Notes: generated by a model from the letters alone, not told the origin. Counted from the stretch's first letter, positions 9,703 to 21,439 are shown. The stretch is DNA of 64,000 nucleotides from Ligula intestinalis (GCA_036362985.1 JAYGXS010000005.1:55659918-55723917), one strand, 5' to 3'. A program made the numbers and translations.

Positions 9703-11970
9703 TTGCGTAATTTTTAAGGCCGGTTCTTGTCCCCGCTTTTGACCAATATTTCTATTTTTCCATCGCGGGGTGTGAGCTCGCTGGGTTTCATTTTGTTTTA
9801 TTTTCTCTGGCTGAACCAAAACGAAATGGGAAAATTATGACAACAATCATGTATCATCTCATGTGCAATGTTCTCCCTCCCTTCCTTCCTTCCTTTTCCG
9901 CACGTTTTATATCTTCTTTCATTCTTCAATATGCGTGTGCATTTCGTCCTTTTCTTTCTTCCTTTTTGCACGCTAAGGGCATTGCAAAGTTCTGGCTGTT
10001 ACGCGATAAATAATCGTTCCTTATGTGGACCAATGGCATTTGTTTTACCTTCCTCTGCCGTCTTTCCACCCTAACCCCCCCCCCCACCCCCCAATCTTAA
10101 CTCCTCACTTCCCCTCCGCTTTCATTCCCAGGGGTTATGGGGGGGGGTTCCCTACCTCGTTGATGAAATTCGACTTCACTTACCAGTATGAATGGTTAAT
10201 GGACCACCTTCTAGTCCGATCGACCCTCATCTCCAGCTAGCCTGCTCTACCCGCGCCTTCGTTTCTTATTGAATAAATCATTTTCAGAGTTGTTTTTTTT
10301 TGTGCTGTTGTTTCGTGTATCCACACAACACAAAACTCCGCTCGTAAGGAGTGAATGTTTTCTGGTTTAGGTCTTCTTTTGCCATTGCGCTAAAGCTTGC
10401 ACTGTTTCTGCTGGTCGCTCATAGTTTGATGGTTCCCCCATGTCAACAGAACTTTGGTTTCCTCGCTGTTACATTCGTACGCTCATACACCTTCGGCCTT
10501 TTTCCCCTGACCCGGTCCTTTTTATTCGGACGCATACTGTGTTTGCCCTCTGTTCGCATAAACTTCCCTGTTGAGAACATAGCGAAATATGCTTTTTTTA
10601 GATTTTTAACTGAAAATTCTTTATTCGTTCAACCACCCACCGCAGTGGAGGTCATGTGCCACACTAGTGCGAAACCACTCGGACTGTTGCTAATTTAATT
10701 CGTAATTAACTTTTGGCAGAATCCTATTTTGAGTCCCCGATCAGCAGGCAAAAGCTCTACCCTCCTGCAATGCAGCATCGGGTGTAATAAAAGGCATACA
10801 GTGTGGGCAATACATGGGAAGAGACATATGCAATTTAGAATAATAAAGTTTATAAAAGCAGACAAAAAACGGGAATAATTATTTAAGTAACCTAATTTTT
10901 GTCATCAAAATGGCGCGCCATAATTAAAATGTGCAATAGCGCAAATGTTTGAAAGTCACTAAATTTAAAAATAACTAACTAAAAACGCAAACCTAAGTAA
11001 AATTGAACTAAAAATGAGAAACATAATAATAAACTGAAAAATTTTCTTATAGGTTAAGTGAACCGAATATAATGAACGAACTTAAAGTTTTTGCGCATGT
11101 AAATTAAAGGTGTGCGTGGCGCGTCGCCCCGCGAACTATACTAATCTAACTCCAGAACGGTAAGCTGGAACCCAGGTGTGTTGAAGTAGATGACCTCCCA
11201 ACCGCCCACTTTTTTTCCGCAATATCAAGAAACATTATAAAGTATAAGTAAGTAGAAAATGTCCAAATTTGTCACACCCAATAAACTATAAGTAAGTAGG
11301 AAATGTAAGTAGATTTCTGTGTTTATTTATAGTGCGCTATTTTGTTGCGAAAACATTAGATTAGCTAAACCATTTCTTGGACCCAAAGTAGGATTTCACC
11401 TTTATTTTTTATGCCAACCAGTTTTACTGGTGGTAAATCATTACGTAGCGAATGGGTTGTGCAGCTAACTACTTTACGGTACAATGTAATGTTTGAAAAC
11501 GTCATGCGATTACCGTACGTTCGTCTATTCGACAGTAGGGAACTTATTTGCGCGAACCTGTGGATGCGATCGCTGTAAAGAGAATTTTATGTGCCTGCTC
11601 TTTCGGACTTTTACTGGAGTCCACAATTATCATTAATCGCAGATAAGCCCGCCAATCCAAAACCCCACACGATGCAAATCAAATTCTCCTATCAACGATC
11701 GCATCTACTACTCAGCAGCTCTCTGGAATTTGTTTCTGTCGGAAAACTACCTTTCTCTTCAATATATGAAGGGAGAGTTGTTACTGTAGGCAGACAGCAT
11801 TTATGTGAGTTTCTCACGCCCTTCATAGCTCAAACAATCGTCCAGTCTGAAGCACCTTGGTACCTGTCTTCAACGAAAGCTGCCCTTCTTTGCTCATCTG
11901 CTTCTGGGTGACCAGTCTGTGGCAAGGCTATTCCAGCCCGCCATATTCACAGTAAACATTGCATGTTGAC

Positions 11971-12005
11971 CCCCGTCATTTTCTCTCATCTTCATTCCAA
12001 GTTCA
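11971..12005 (+). promoter_or_regulatory. Polypyrimidine tract and AG just before the DOHH start codon
   Basis: CATTTTCTCTCATCTTCATT is followed by CCAAG (AG at 12000-12001), and ATG begins at 12006. This is the form of a 3' splice site. It could accept a spliced leader in trans, as happens to many flatworm mRNAs, or be the acceptor of an intron in the 5' UTR. No promoter motif is convincing upstream. Confidence 0.45.
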
Positions 12006-12422
12006 ATGACTTCACAAACGCTGACTGTGCAGCCTGTCCCCGAGGCTGAGTTGCGCGCCTGGGGCGAGACTATCAGAAAGCCTGAGGTTTCTCTGGTGAC
12101 CCGCGCTCAGGCCATGTGGGGCCTTAGACACGCGAAGGAAGCCCTAGCAGCCCAGCTACTGGCCGACTACATTGTCCAAGTGGTGCCACCTGCCCCCGGT
12201 GCTAACGCTCTCCTCCAACACGAAGCCGCCTATTGTCTGGGTCAGAAGGGTGACGCTGCGTCCATAGATGCCCTGGAGCGCGTGATCCGGAACCCCGATC
12301 ACGAGGCAATTGTCCGACACGAGGCCGGCGAGGCGTTGGCTGCCATCGCTGGGCGACCCGGCGCCGACGTTGCGCGCATTCGTGCCATTCTCTCCGAATT
12401 TGTCAACAGTCCCGTTGTAGAA
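12006..12422 (+). CDS. DOHH: Deoxyhypusine hydroxylase, exon 1 (residues 1-139)
   Basis: DOHH is the di-iron enzyme that hydroxylates the deoxyhypusine of eIF5A in the cytosol, completing hypusine formation. The protein is built from HEAT-like repeats, with two His-Glu pairs in each half binding iron. Exon 1 codes for the N-terminal half. LLQHEAAYCLGQ carries H72-E73 and IVRHEAGEALAAI carries H105-E106, each followed by the Gly or Ala helix turn typical of the family. The ATG at 12006 is the first in frame and fits the known N-terminus length. The exon is exactly 139 codons and ends ...NSPVVE at GAA|GTGAGT (donor 12423), so the intron is phase 0. The human protein reads DPVIEVAETC at the corresponding joint, which supports the splice. 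Coding composition is GC-rich, unlike the flanks. Confidence 0.93.
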
Positions 12423-15400
12423 GTGAGTGCGTATATAAACCTCACATCCTGTCCTTTCAGTAACTTTTTACACGTTGACTGTTGCTGCTACTAGTCCGTA
12501 ACTCGTGCAGCATCGCTCGCGTGGTTAGGTATTGTTCAGTATTCAATACCGACGTTCTTACAGTTATCTCCTTCCCGAAACTGTTTGTCAAATTTTAATA
12601 TTTTTCTATATCGGTTGGCCTTCGGTTATATCAGTAACATTCCCCCACCTCGTTATTTTAAAAGCTTTGCCCTCAGGAGACAAAACTGCAATGAGATTGC
12701 GCGTATAAGGTAAGCAGCCTTATCGCGAAGTGTTAAAGCTATCGAGGGTTTAACTCTAACGGCTGCAATCTTCCAGGCCCGGTTCCTTAGGAAAGGTGAG
12801 AGGAGTGTTGGGAAGGCCAGAGTAGTAGGAACAATGTATTGTATATACAAGAGTTATGGGAAAGTTGCCACTCGGTCTGGCATGGCGTTCGACCGTGAGG
12901 GCTTTTTGAGTGGGTGGCGTCCTCACGTCCGCCGCGCTCGAGGCGGAATCCCCGCGCGATCTTAAGCTGTGGTGTGGGCGCAGCCGAGACTGGATGTGTT
13001 AGTAGGTCGCGCAGGGCATTGAACGAGAGACGGACAGGGTGCCTGTAGTCAGCGTAGCTGCAGCGTTAGCGTGGTGAGTCAACGATCACGGGTCCCCACA
13101 GTGGCGCTAACGCCCACTACAGCCCGACTGCCGAAATTGTGAGTTGTATACAATCGAAAATGTTCCCCCCCCCCTACAGCGTAATCGGCTCCAAAGTACT
13201 GTGTAATCCCGCTTGATGTCAAATTTGAGAGTTTATTTCGGCAGCGGACTTTAAACACATTGTGGAGTCATTCAGTTAGCACTTTTTGGTCGCCAGGGTG
13301 TTGACATTTAACGAATCTATATTCTAGAGGTATTAGCAGTGACTAGGAGAAACTAGGATGGCCGTTTCTGACTTACTCATTGCTCTCAGCTAGTTATACC
13401 CTGCAACCTGCAGGTGGCTTTGATAATGCCTAATCTAGCCATCTCCGGTACTCATTAGAATATTCAGTACGGATCAGCCCCTGCATTGGAAGCTAGCTTT
13501 GTCTCTTCAAAGGCATTTTCTCTACTGAACCGGGGTTCCTATCGTCTAGTGTTTTTACTTTTTGCAACTTAGCCGCTTGGCAGCAAATATTGAATTGCCA
13601 TTCGCTATCATTGTGTTGCAGTTGCGTCATCGGTCTTTGCAGTGTGTTATAAAGTAGCCAGCTCACTGAATTCCCACATTATCCTGGTAACACTGCAATA
13701 TCTGGTCCACGAATGCTCTTTTGCCAAACTCGAGAACACGCTTATTTGTCAGCGAGCCTTTTCTGAATGTCATTTCAATCTCCGCCCCACCCCCGTTTGA
13801 TAGACCCGTATTCCCACCCCCGTGGGCTCTAGATAGGAGCTCGAAGGCCAAACACCACGTTCCTATTCGTCGCGATGACCGTCATTTCTGTCGGGCTCGT
13901 GAATTTGAACGGTGCCTCAATCGGCACTGTTGCCTGGCTCTGTTAAGTAGGCGTAATATAAGGGCGCGCTGCGTGTAAGTACGCCTTCAGTCGTTTTCAC
14001 TCCCATTTGCTTAAAAATAATGCGAGAGAGAGAGAGAAAGTGGTGTTGATTACTTACAGGCCGCAGGTCAACACTGCCTCCTTAACTGCGACGAACACAA
14101 CGCTGAACTTAATTAACTCCCCCGTCTCCGGCATGCGCTTCCCAGAGGAGGCAGGCGACGGCCGCCCCCCCCCCCCCCTCCTTGCAACACCCTTGGGTCG
14201 GTGCTTTGGGAATAAACTAATGAATCCTAGTGTATTTGGACGCCTTGGCGAGGTGCCTCAAGCCAAAAGAGGTCGGTTTCAAAATGGTTTAACTACTTGC
14301 TCGACCCTATAGGCCTAGACTCCATCGTCCGCCAACGTTTGTACTGTTACGGTCAAGGATGAACGACCTACTGTAACCACGAGCACTAGGATTGTTTCAT
14401 CTAATGGAAGGAGGCAATCAGATGTTAGGAGCGATTTATTGGGTACACAAGGAAAGTTGTCGTGGACTGACTGTTTGCTGGTATGTGAAAAATGCGACCG
14501 TTTGGGAGTGTGGGGGCAAGGCTGTGATGTGTACGCGCTTCTAATTGTTCATGTCAGCATGCGGGACTGCGTGTTGGGTGTCTGATTGGTCAGGTCAAAA
14601 TGGACAGTCCGGGGGACAGGGACACAAGGGACCATGGGTGGCGAGGCAGGCTGGCCTCTGCGCGTTGTCTGCACATGTGACTGAATAAGCTGAGGTCAAG
14701 TCTGGGGGTTGGCAGTCAGTGGGATTTTCTCAACGGTCAGGATGCAGGGAAAAATTGCGGGGGACACCGGAGCAGCTGCCATTGGTTGGCCCGAATGAGA
14801 ACACTGCCACAACTGCTATGTCAAACCGGGACCGGGACGCCAGGGGAAGGAAGCAATGGAACAGCTGCTACAGTACGCACCTTATTTGTGAATTACCTGC
14901 CCACGATATAGGATGAAGAAGCCGACCGACAGCTAATCATGCTTAAATGGGACTCGAATTCATAGTCGCTATCTTTTCTGTCCATATTGACAACTACTGC
15001 GACTTCAACTTGGTCAGTATCGTCAGTGGATGTGATTGTCGTTTCTTAAGACCTTTTCCAAGCCGCGTGTGACTGTTAGGTGCTCCATTCTGAAGAAGGA
15101 CTATATGAATTCGGTGAGGACCCTCACACCTGCTAGCTTGCCTGCGGGCGAACCGGCACCACCACCCTAGGTGATGAGTTTTGAAACGACCTCCACCCAA
15201 GGCTAACTAATAAATAAGCGCTCACAGAGAATGTCCGCAATCTAATAAGCGCAAACTTAGAAAAGGAGTTTCTTAACTATCCTTGTTAACAAAATACATT
15301 CCGAATTAGCTGATTTTGTCTGGCAACTCATTGCAATCTACTAGTCAGTGTTCTTCGCCTGAACGCAATTCCGGAGTAAATAGATCAGTTCAAGAATGAC

Positions 15401-15685
15401 TAGCTTGATCAGTCACTTAAAATTCGGATCTATTCTCAGCATTACAGTTTTTGGAAATGTGAACTTCATCAAGCTTTTCCAAAAGTCAACAACAAGACAA
15501 ATCTGTTCTAGTGAGCAACTTCAGTTCCTCCCATTATCAACCCGGAGCTTGCATCTGTTCGCCTATAAACAAACATAGGCACACTCTTATCACATCTTAC
15601 CTTGCTTTATCGTTTTCTTCGATTTTAATGAGTTCATTGAACCTATTCTGAATGTTGCTTCCCTTTTCCTTACCGCAACGTACAG
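12423..15685 (+). other. DOHH intron (3263 bp) and its contents
   Basis: The intron begins GTGAGT and ends with a pyrimidine-rich stretch and TACAG at 15681-15685. Inside are a GC-rich unrecognised segment (12870-13130), a (GA)n run (14022-14038) and a C-run (14164-14177). A segment at 14480-14920 shares a short block, AATAAGCTGAGGT plus GGGGG some 10 bases later, with 52080-52110. Short open frames in both strands show no family motif. I saw no HHR or LTR-like copy in it. Confidence 0.8.
14022..14038 (+). repeat. (GA)n microsatellite
   Basis: About eight GA units inside the DOHH intron. Confidence 0.85.
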
Positions 15686-16420
15686 CTCTCGGAGACCTGT
15701 GTGGTCGGTCTTGGCCGGCTTGATTGGTTGGCTCAAGGTCAACCCGCGGACCCGGCTGCAGCTCTCGCTGAGGCTCGCTTCCCCAATACCGTAGATCCCG
15801 CCCCCGCGTTTCCCGCCAACACCACCTCCGCGGCAGCAAGTGGTGACGCTGCGGGCGCGGATGTTTCCATCGCTGAGCTGAGGAGCATTCTGCTAAACCC
15901 CAAGGAGAAACTCTTTTCCCGCTACCAGGCCCTCTTCAGTCTACGCAATGCCAGCCTCCAGCCGAGCGCGCTTCTGGGTGGCGAGGGTGCCCAGCGCATG
16001 CAGGAGATCATCGAGGCGCTTTCAGCGGCCCTGGCAGCCCCCGGTTCCGCCCTGCTGCGTCACGAGGTGGCCTTCATTTTGGGCCAGCTGAGTATCACCA
16101 AGACGGGTGACTCGCTGTTGGCCTGTCTGGAGAGCGGCTCCGCAGAGCACCCAATGGTGCGTCACGAGGCGGCCATGGCTCTCGGAGAGGTGGTCGGTGC
16201 CGCAGAGGACGACGCACTGAATGCCAGCGGCGTGAATGTTGAGTTTGTGCAGCGCGCTCGTGCTGCCCTGCAGGCTGGTCTCAGCGATCCCGAGCCGGTG
16301 GTGCGCGATTCCTGTGCTCTGGCTCTTGATATGGCCGACTATGTGGTGTCTACGGACAGATTCCAGTACGCTACTGTACCGGCCGCTGCCCCTGCCTGCG
16401 CCGTCCGCTCCTCTTGTTAA
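15686..16420 (+). CDS. DOHH: Deoxyhypusine hydroxylase, exon 2 (residues 140-383)
   Basis: The exon continues in frame from the TACAG acceptor (CTC TCG GAG ACC, Leu-Ser-Glu-Thr) to a TAA at 16418-16420. It begins with the end of the first HEAT half, then a low-complexity linker of about 40 residues rich in Ala, Pro and Asp (roughly residues 155-198). The second half follows with LLRHEVAFILGQL (H265-E266) and MVRHEAAMALGEV (H299-E300). The closing helix (VRDSCALALDMADY) precedes RFQYA, as in other DOHH proteins. At 383 residues it is longer than the human (302) and yeast (325) enzymes, mostly because of the linker. All four metal-binding pairs are present, so the gene looks functional. There is no canonical AATAAA close after the stop; AATAAC at 16464 is the nearest variant. 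Confidence 0.93.
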   Translation, partial: LSETCVVGLGRLDWLAQGQPADPAAALAEARFPNTVDPAPAFPANTTSAAASGDAAGADVSIAELRSILLNPKEKLFSRYQALFSLRNASLQPSALLGGEGAQRMQEIIEALSAALAAPGSALLRHEVAFILGQLSITKTGDSLLACLESGSAEHPMVRHEAAMALGEVVGAAEDDALNASGVNVEFVQRARAALQAGLSDPEPVVRDSCALALDMADYVVSTDRFQYATVPAAAPACAVRSSC

Positions 16421-17270
16421 TCGAGTTGTACAGACCTGCCTGCCTGCCTATGTATAACCTTTGAATAACACATTTTGGAGTTTTCAAGTGTTGTCTATTG
16501 ATTTCCTCTTCCGCCAATTACTACTAGACACTGTGTGGGAAATTTCGCTTGTGACAACTCACGCGTACGACCTAGGATTTCGCCCTCCTGCTGTTCATCC
16601 AAATTCCTTCGCACAGTTCTTGATGCACTGACATTTTTATTGTTTCTTCTCGAGACGGTTTTATTCGCGATAAAGTGGCCTTTAGATCTGGATAGTGAGT
16701 CTTATGGCGATTAAAAGTATCCGCTAACGCAAGAAATTGAAATGTTTCGCCAGCACTTTATACCCCCTTTGTTTGTAGCTGCCCAATGACTCCCGTTCCT
16801 GACCTCATCAGTGCGTATCTACGCCTCTACTTACTCCCGTTGGGCAGGTTATATTGCTCGAATAAATAGACGGCTATCCAAGCGCATGCGATAACACCAT
16901 CCTGCTTAGCTTAAACGAAGTGAGGCAAAGTCAATATCTAGCACGGTCTTAGCCCATTTGGTTGACGGCGGCCCAAGCCTTTAAATCGTTTGTAGCAGTA
17001 TTTTGGAGCATCCTTGTCTTCGAGGACAACCGTTGCCAATTGCTTACCGTCTTACACAGTCGCATGTGTTTGCGTCTCCTTCTGTCAATATGCGGTCAGT
17101 GCCGTAAAAGCACCAAGCGAATGGTCTAAGTGATGTAGCAATGTGCTAATCTACATTCGACTGTTTCGGTTAAGTATGCAATATTTGTATGCGCCATAAC
17201 GGAATTGGATTATGGTTGAAGGGCAACCGTAGGGGTGAGATTTTTGACTGCCTATTGATATTTGAAGCTT
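16421..17270. other. DOHH 3' flank, unrecognised
   Basis: The 3' UTR and intergenic sequence hold no recognised feature. A possible variant poly(A) signal lies at 16464. Confidence 0.5.
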
Positions 17271-17680
17271 TATCGAAGGAGTTAAATAAGTTAAAGCCTA
17301 GCAACTGTGATCCTCAGGTCCGGTTCCCATGAGAAGAGAAGGCATGGGAGGCAAGAGTGGTAAGAAACGGTTTGTTCTGTCCAGAAACAAGTGGACAATA
17401 GGCAAGAGGATTTGGACTCTCAGACGAACAAGCAACCGCCGGCCACACCACCGCATCCAAAATGGCAGGGTTGTAGAGGATTGCCGGAAACCCGGCGCAC
17501 GCTTTTTTCTCTCAGGAAATGGTGCACCCTGGTTGATTCGAGTTCTCACGAAGTCATGCCAAGATTCACGGTAGTAGCTCGACTTTGGGATTGGTGTAGG
17601 TGGCTAGTGCATGTGTACTCCTTGGCGGCGGGGAACTGTGGCGCATGATCGTCTGCGTGGAGTGAGCCACCACAGTCCCA
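17271..17680 (-). repeat. Solo LTR-like repeat, family A (diverged copy)
   Basis: The first 60 bases (TATCGAAGGAGTTAAATAAG, then the CTAGCAACTGTGATC block) are the reverse complement of the family A 3' end. The other end is diverged and I could not place it exactly. No target duplication was seen. Confidence 0.6.
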
Positions 17681-18294
17681 CGTACGAAACTAGTCGGATG
17701 TACACAAAATGTGTCACTACATTTGTATTAAGTCTCACCAGTTTACCCGTCAGGAGTTATAACATGAAGGGTAATTCCACACGGAGAACACGGGCAGAGC
17801 CGATTGCTTCGTGGATATTCTAATCGGTACTGTTCCGTTAACCTTTTCTTGGCACGGATACCTCGTTTACTCTGGCAATTTCACCTACAGGGATAAGTTA
17901 TTGCCGCTGATATTCGCCTAAGCGCGTAAAACAGTGTCTCAAACGTAATTGCTCCCCAGCTATTCGGTTACCGAATCGTTCGATAGTTCAATCATCAAAA
18001 ACGACAACGTTGACCCGGTAGTGATCAGCTCTCCGCCAAATCCCTCGCCGCCAGTCCGAAGCAATTAACTAGCTCATGATACTGGGCGCAGTATCACTCA
18101 TGTATTGTAGGAAAATCTCTTATCTACGGCGTGCCGTATATCGACAGTTGAACCGTCGATTTTGACTATCTACTATGACCTTCGACGAGTTGAAGCACGC
18201 GGTGACTTCCAGAGATATACAGCGAGGCAGACTTGCAGGGCATCTACCTCACTAATGAAAGCGAACATGCGAGTCTCAGAAGGTAACTGAGAAG

Positions 18295-18405
18295 GAGATG
18301 ACTCGATTACTGGAACATATCTGGTTGTGACTCTGATGTCGAATCCGCTACGGATCTCGAAACGTCAGGCAAATAAAAGTAATTTCCCAGCGATCGAGTC
18401 ATCTC
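18295..18405 (+). ncRNA. Hammerhead-like unit with long flanking stem
   Basis: The HHR boxes are CUGAUGU at 18333-18339, stem II ATCCG/CGGAT with a CTA loop, GAAA at 18359-18362, then C-G and UC (cleavage expected after 18366). A9 of the core is U, which probably stops cleavage. The unit is bounded by inverted arms: GAGATGACTCGAT at 18295 and its complement ending at 18405. These would extend stem I by about 20 pairs. It is close in size to the 113-bp unit inserted at 48645. A solo LTR is inserted immediately after it. Confidence 0.6.
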
Positions 18406-18408
18406 ATC

Positions 18409-18795
18409 TGTAGTGTTCGTTGTCCGCACGATGCCTGCCGTTCTTTTCGTGACCTCAATCTGTCTAGACGTTAAGTTCGTTGCGGTCGCCAGACTTGCTG
18501 GCGCATGGGACATGGACCACCCACATGGTGTCCAACCAATCACAGGCCGACCTAGCCAATAAACGCTCTTTCTCTCTGTCTACTGGCCTGACTGCTCTCA
18601 AACCGGCACTTGGGACCCAGGTAATCTTCTGGATGGTCGTGTTCTCCCAAGTCAAACTTCCTTCATCTATTCTCCGTCCTGTGTACAAAATCTACTCTTC
18701 CTCCTATTTTGGCCTTTACCGACTTCTTATCCACTAAGTAACCATGGTATGAAGATCGCAGTTGCTGGGTATAACTCACTTAACCCCCTGTGATA
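18409..18795 (+). repeat. Solo LTR-like repeat, family A, with CATC target duplication
   Basis: The 387-bp copy begins TGTAGTG and ends CCTGTGATA, flanked on both sides by CATC (18405-18408 and 18796-18799). Its 5' half has CCAAT-type boxes (CCAACCAATCACAGG and GCCAATAAACG). The 3' half in this family carries a GTACA(g/c)AATAAA poly(A) signal, here mutated to AAAATCTAC. No internal element region is present. The class (probably Ty3/gypsy or BEL) is not shown by the sequence. Confidence 0.8.
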
Positions 18796-18829
18796 CATCT
18801 ACTTCACTCTCTGACCACTCTAGTGCCGG

Positions 18830-19105
18830 GTTTCGGTTGGTAAGACAGAGTCGAGAATACCGGAAATGCGGGAGGGGGCGCAGACGGCTGGCGCGCCAAA
18901 CACTCAAAACGCGTAACAACAGCACGTCTCGCTAGGTAGGCTCCCGACAGGGGGCACCGTACAGTTCATATCTGACTCTCAGCCCGCAGACAGCCGCTAC
19001 ACACAGCAAGACAGACTGGACCGACTGTAGTGTCCAAGAGTCGGCCTCACTTTCTTCCCTATTGCCGCCTAACTGTCGGCCGCCTGAGGTTGGATGGGCG
19101 AATAT
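18830..19105 (-). repeat. Dispersed repeat B, reverse copy
   Basis: On the minus strand the copy reads CCTCAGGCGGCCGAC..., GTGAGGCCGACTCT, ...CTACCTAGCGAGA... and ...GCGCCAGCCGTCTGCGCCCC. The same order of blocks is found in the plus-strand copies at 24970-25400 and 49680-49960. Confidence 0.6.
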
Positions 19106-19539
19106 GCATCAGTAGTGGGCGCCGTATATCAGTACTCAAGTACACTCATACTCGGCGTAACCCAGTTGGCGGATCTGAGTCGTAACCTGAGTTTTATTTC
19201 CGACTGAACAAATTTTAAATTCTCCACGCCCCTTTTCCAGCGAAACTCCTGTCCGACCTACGTATCATAGTTTCCCTCTTACGAAGGCAGTCCCCTTCCG
19301 CTCTCCCGTGTTTACGCTTTGACTCGATGACACATGACTGAATACTCATCCCGGGTTCGCTGCCCACGATGCAATAGACTCGCCACTGACGCCAGAGACA
19401 TTCGTTTCGAATCCCAGAAATAAAATCCCGTGAAGTGACTTTGTGGTGGAGAGCCAGATGTCCGTTCCACCCTCCCCTTTCTTGGCCCTGTTTCCGTGGC
19501 TACTCCGAGAACCACTCGTCCAACCACCCCCGCCGCTAT
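19106..19539. other. Unrecognised stretch
   Basis: No gene or repeat recognised. A C-run lies near 19546 and a poly-T run near 19558, adjacent to repeat C. Confidence 0.4.
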
Positions 19540-19910
19540 TCACAACCCCCCCCCTCACCTTTTTTTTTCTCAAACCAATCCTGATGCTGCATGAATTGGC
19601 TCGTGAAATCATATAAAAGCAGAGCCATGCCCCCTCTCCCACCACTACACAAGCGCTTTTCCAAGATTATTATCGCCCTGCGTGGCTTTGTTGTTGGACT
19701 TTTGTTGTTCCCTTGTATAGAGTCAGCCAATTTGGCCGACTCCCTTCGCTCTTGACTTTGTGTATGCATTGTTGTGGTTTGTATCTTGTTTATCATTTAC
19801 TATTTTGCTTAATACTACGGTACTGGCCTGATGGTTCGTATCATTGGCTTTGACGTACGCGTAACTGCTGGATACAGAGTCAGAGAAATCAAGAAGACGC
19901 AACACTGAGG
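19540..19910 (-). mobile_element. Unclassified repeat C with shared reading frame
   Basis: The copy shares with 47350-47700 and 63385-63720 a leader (CGTACGTCAAA...CAATGATA), then a reading frame from ATG at 19796. The predicted peptides align: QERRESAK..DS.QG, then PRR.... and a SGRG...ALL.YD-type end. Many differences between copies change residues. Family C may be the 5' part of an unidentified element. It has no recognised domain. Confidence 0.5.
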
Positions 19911-20292
19911 GTCTCGCGAATTAATAAGATCAAAGGACCAGTGGCGCGAGATTGAATCTATTGAAAGGTATTAATCCTGTTTCCCCTTAGGCAACAGTTT
20001 TGTTGATATTATGTTCACCGATAGCTGCTTGCTTGCTAATTAAGGCTGCTTGTAGGGAAATGGGTTTGCATGTCGCTTCGTGCGCCCAGTTGCGGACGCG
20101 GGGAAAAAATGCGTGAGAGCTTTGCGCATTTTTGGTGCCCAGTTTCTGGACGAGTGTTCGTTTTCCCAAATGTTCTTTGTCGTTGAGAGCAGTAACATGT
20201 GCATGGAATTTTAAGACGAAAAGACCTTGTTTGCCGAGGTAGTTTCTTTGAAGTTCACACACCAGAAACTGCATGGAGAGTGCTGGGGGACC

Positions 20293-21235
20293 TGTAGTGA
20301 CTAGCTCAACACGAAGTGCACTTGTGAACGCCTGTCGTGAGTAGCTCAAGTTGAAGTGCATTTTCGAAAGGCTCACTGTTTTTGGTCTCTGTAACAGCCA
20401 ATAATAGACCGACTCACAAAAGTTCTGATGTGACGACTGCCGAGCAGACCTGACTCCAGGCGCCGTCCACTGGTTTGCCGTTGCGCGGTTGTCTGACATT
20501 CAATTTCCTACTACGGACCTAGCCCGCCTCGCGGCTAGACGTGCATGTGGCACATGTGCCCCAAGGCCCACCGCTGCTAACGAGTGCGCCTGCACTGAAG
20601 AAGGCCTCTTAAACAGCCAATCACAGATGCCGCAAAGCTTGTGTCGCAGCTCATTGTTGGATCAGGACTTCCCGCCGGAATCCAAACTGGGAGTACTTAG
20701 GAGACGGAGAAAAGCATAGATCTCGACCGGCTTGAGGCAAAGATCCGCGGGAGTGAGGTGGGTGTCTGGCTGGGCACTGCAGACAAACAGATGTTGACAG
20801 TCATGCGGAGAAGCGCCGCAGTCGGGTGTGGATGGGTCAAGCCGATGTTGGTACTGACGAAGAGCCATTCAGTAGCCACTGCGCAGTTGAGCCAGAGTAC
20901 AGCGAGTGACCCTCGGGAGATGTTGTTCCGTGACCCCAATTGGCGCAAAGCTGGTCTCGCCTGGCAGTCTTTCCGGCCAATAACCTCCAAGGCCTAGACA
21001 ATGAACGCTCTCTCTGACCACTGAGATGCTTGCTGCCAAGACATCACTTCGAACCATGCCGCTCCAGCGAAAGGACGTGCGCTCCGAAGTCAAACCTCTT
21101 CCTGCTCATTCTCCGTTTCTCTTGACACAGAATAAACTACCTTTACTATTCTGGCCTCCACCGACTTCTCTCCTTAGGAACCATGGTCTGAAGACCGTAG
21201 TTGCTGGGGTTTAACCAACATAACCTCTGATGCAC
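20293..21235 (+). repeat. Composite of family A LTR-like repeats
   Basis: 20293-20515 matches the 5' half of the family A copy at 50585 (TGTAGTGACTAGCTC onward). Its 3' half (AATAAACTACC to AACCTCTGATG) appears only at 21130-21235. Between them are about 590 bases holding other CCAAT-type blocks that I could not resolve. Two overlapping or nested copies are likely. Confidence 0.55.
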
Positions 21236-21415
21236 TTCGGGAGTCAAGACTTCGTTCTAACTGTTCTCCACTTCATTCTGTGACGAATATATTCTTCCTA
21301 CTGCCTGGGCTTCCCAAGACTTATCTAACCTCTGAAGGAACCAATCCTGGACGATCGCAGCCGTTAGGATTAAACCATATTATCTTCAACACCTCGTTTA
21401 CCCACTGAGAGGAAT
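21236..21415 (+). repeat. Family A LTR-like repeat, 3' fragment
   Basis: The block CTGAAGGAACCAATCCTGG, then ACGATCGCAGCCGTTAGG, corresponds to the 3' end of family A. The 5' half is missing. Confidence 0.5.
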
Positions 21416-21439
21416 ATATCCTCTCAGCTGCATCACGCA

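Larger units (their letters stand above)
8861..12005. other. Mostly unrecognised non-coding stretch upstream of DOHH
   Basis: Open frames at 8860-9299 end about 45 bases before an AATAAA (near 9342). A 3' terminal exon is conceivable, but the peptides match nothing I know. A (GT)n microsatellite sits at 9685-9702, pyrimidine runs at 9868-9900, and C/G runs at 10073-10087 and 10140-10147. The rest, including the AT-rich 10700-11600 segment, shows no repeat or gene signal. Confidence 0.4.

Noticed and set aside
10351..10698. A 115-codon open frame, hydrophobic
   Set aside because: T-rich sequence gives Phe/Leu by composition. There is no start context, domain or neighbouring exon signal.
12870..13130. 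GC-rich intron segment as a tRNA, rRNA or extra DOHH exon
   Set aside because: No cloverleaf, no rRNA block and no frame with HEAT-repeat character. The two flanking exons already complete the protein.
16236..16457. Second open frame inside DOHH exon 2
   Set aside because: It overlaps the DOHH coding frame in another phase and has no independent support.
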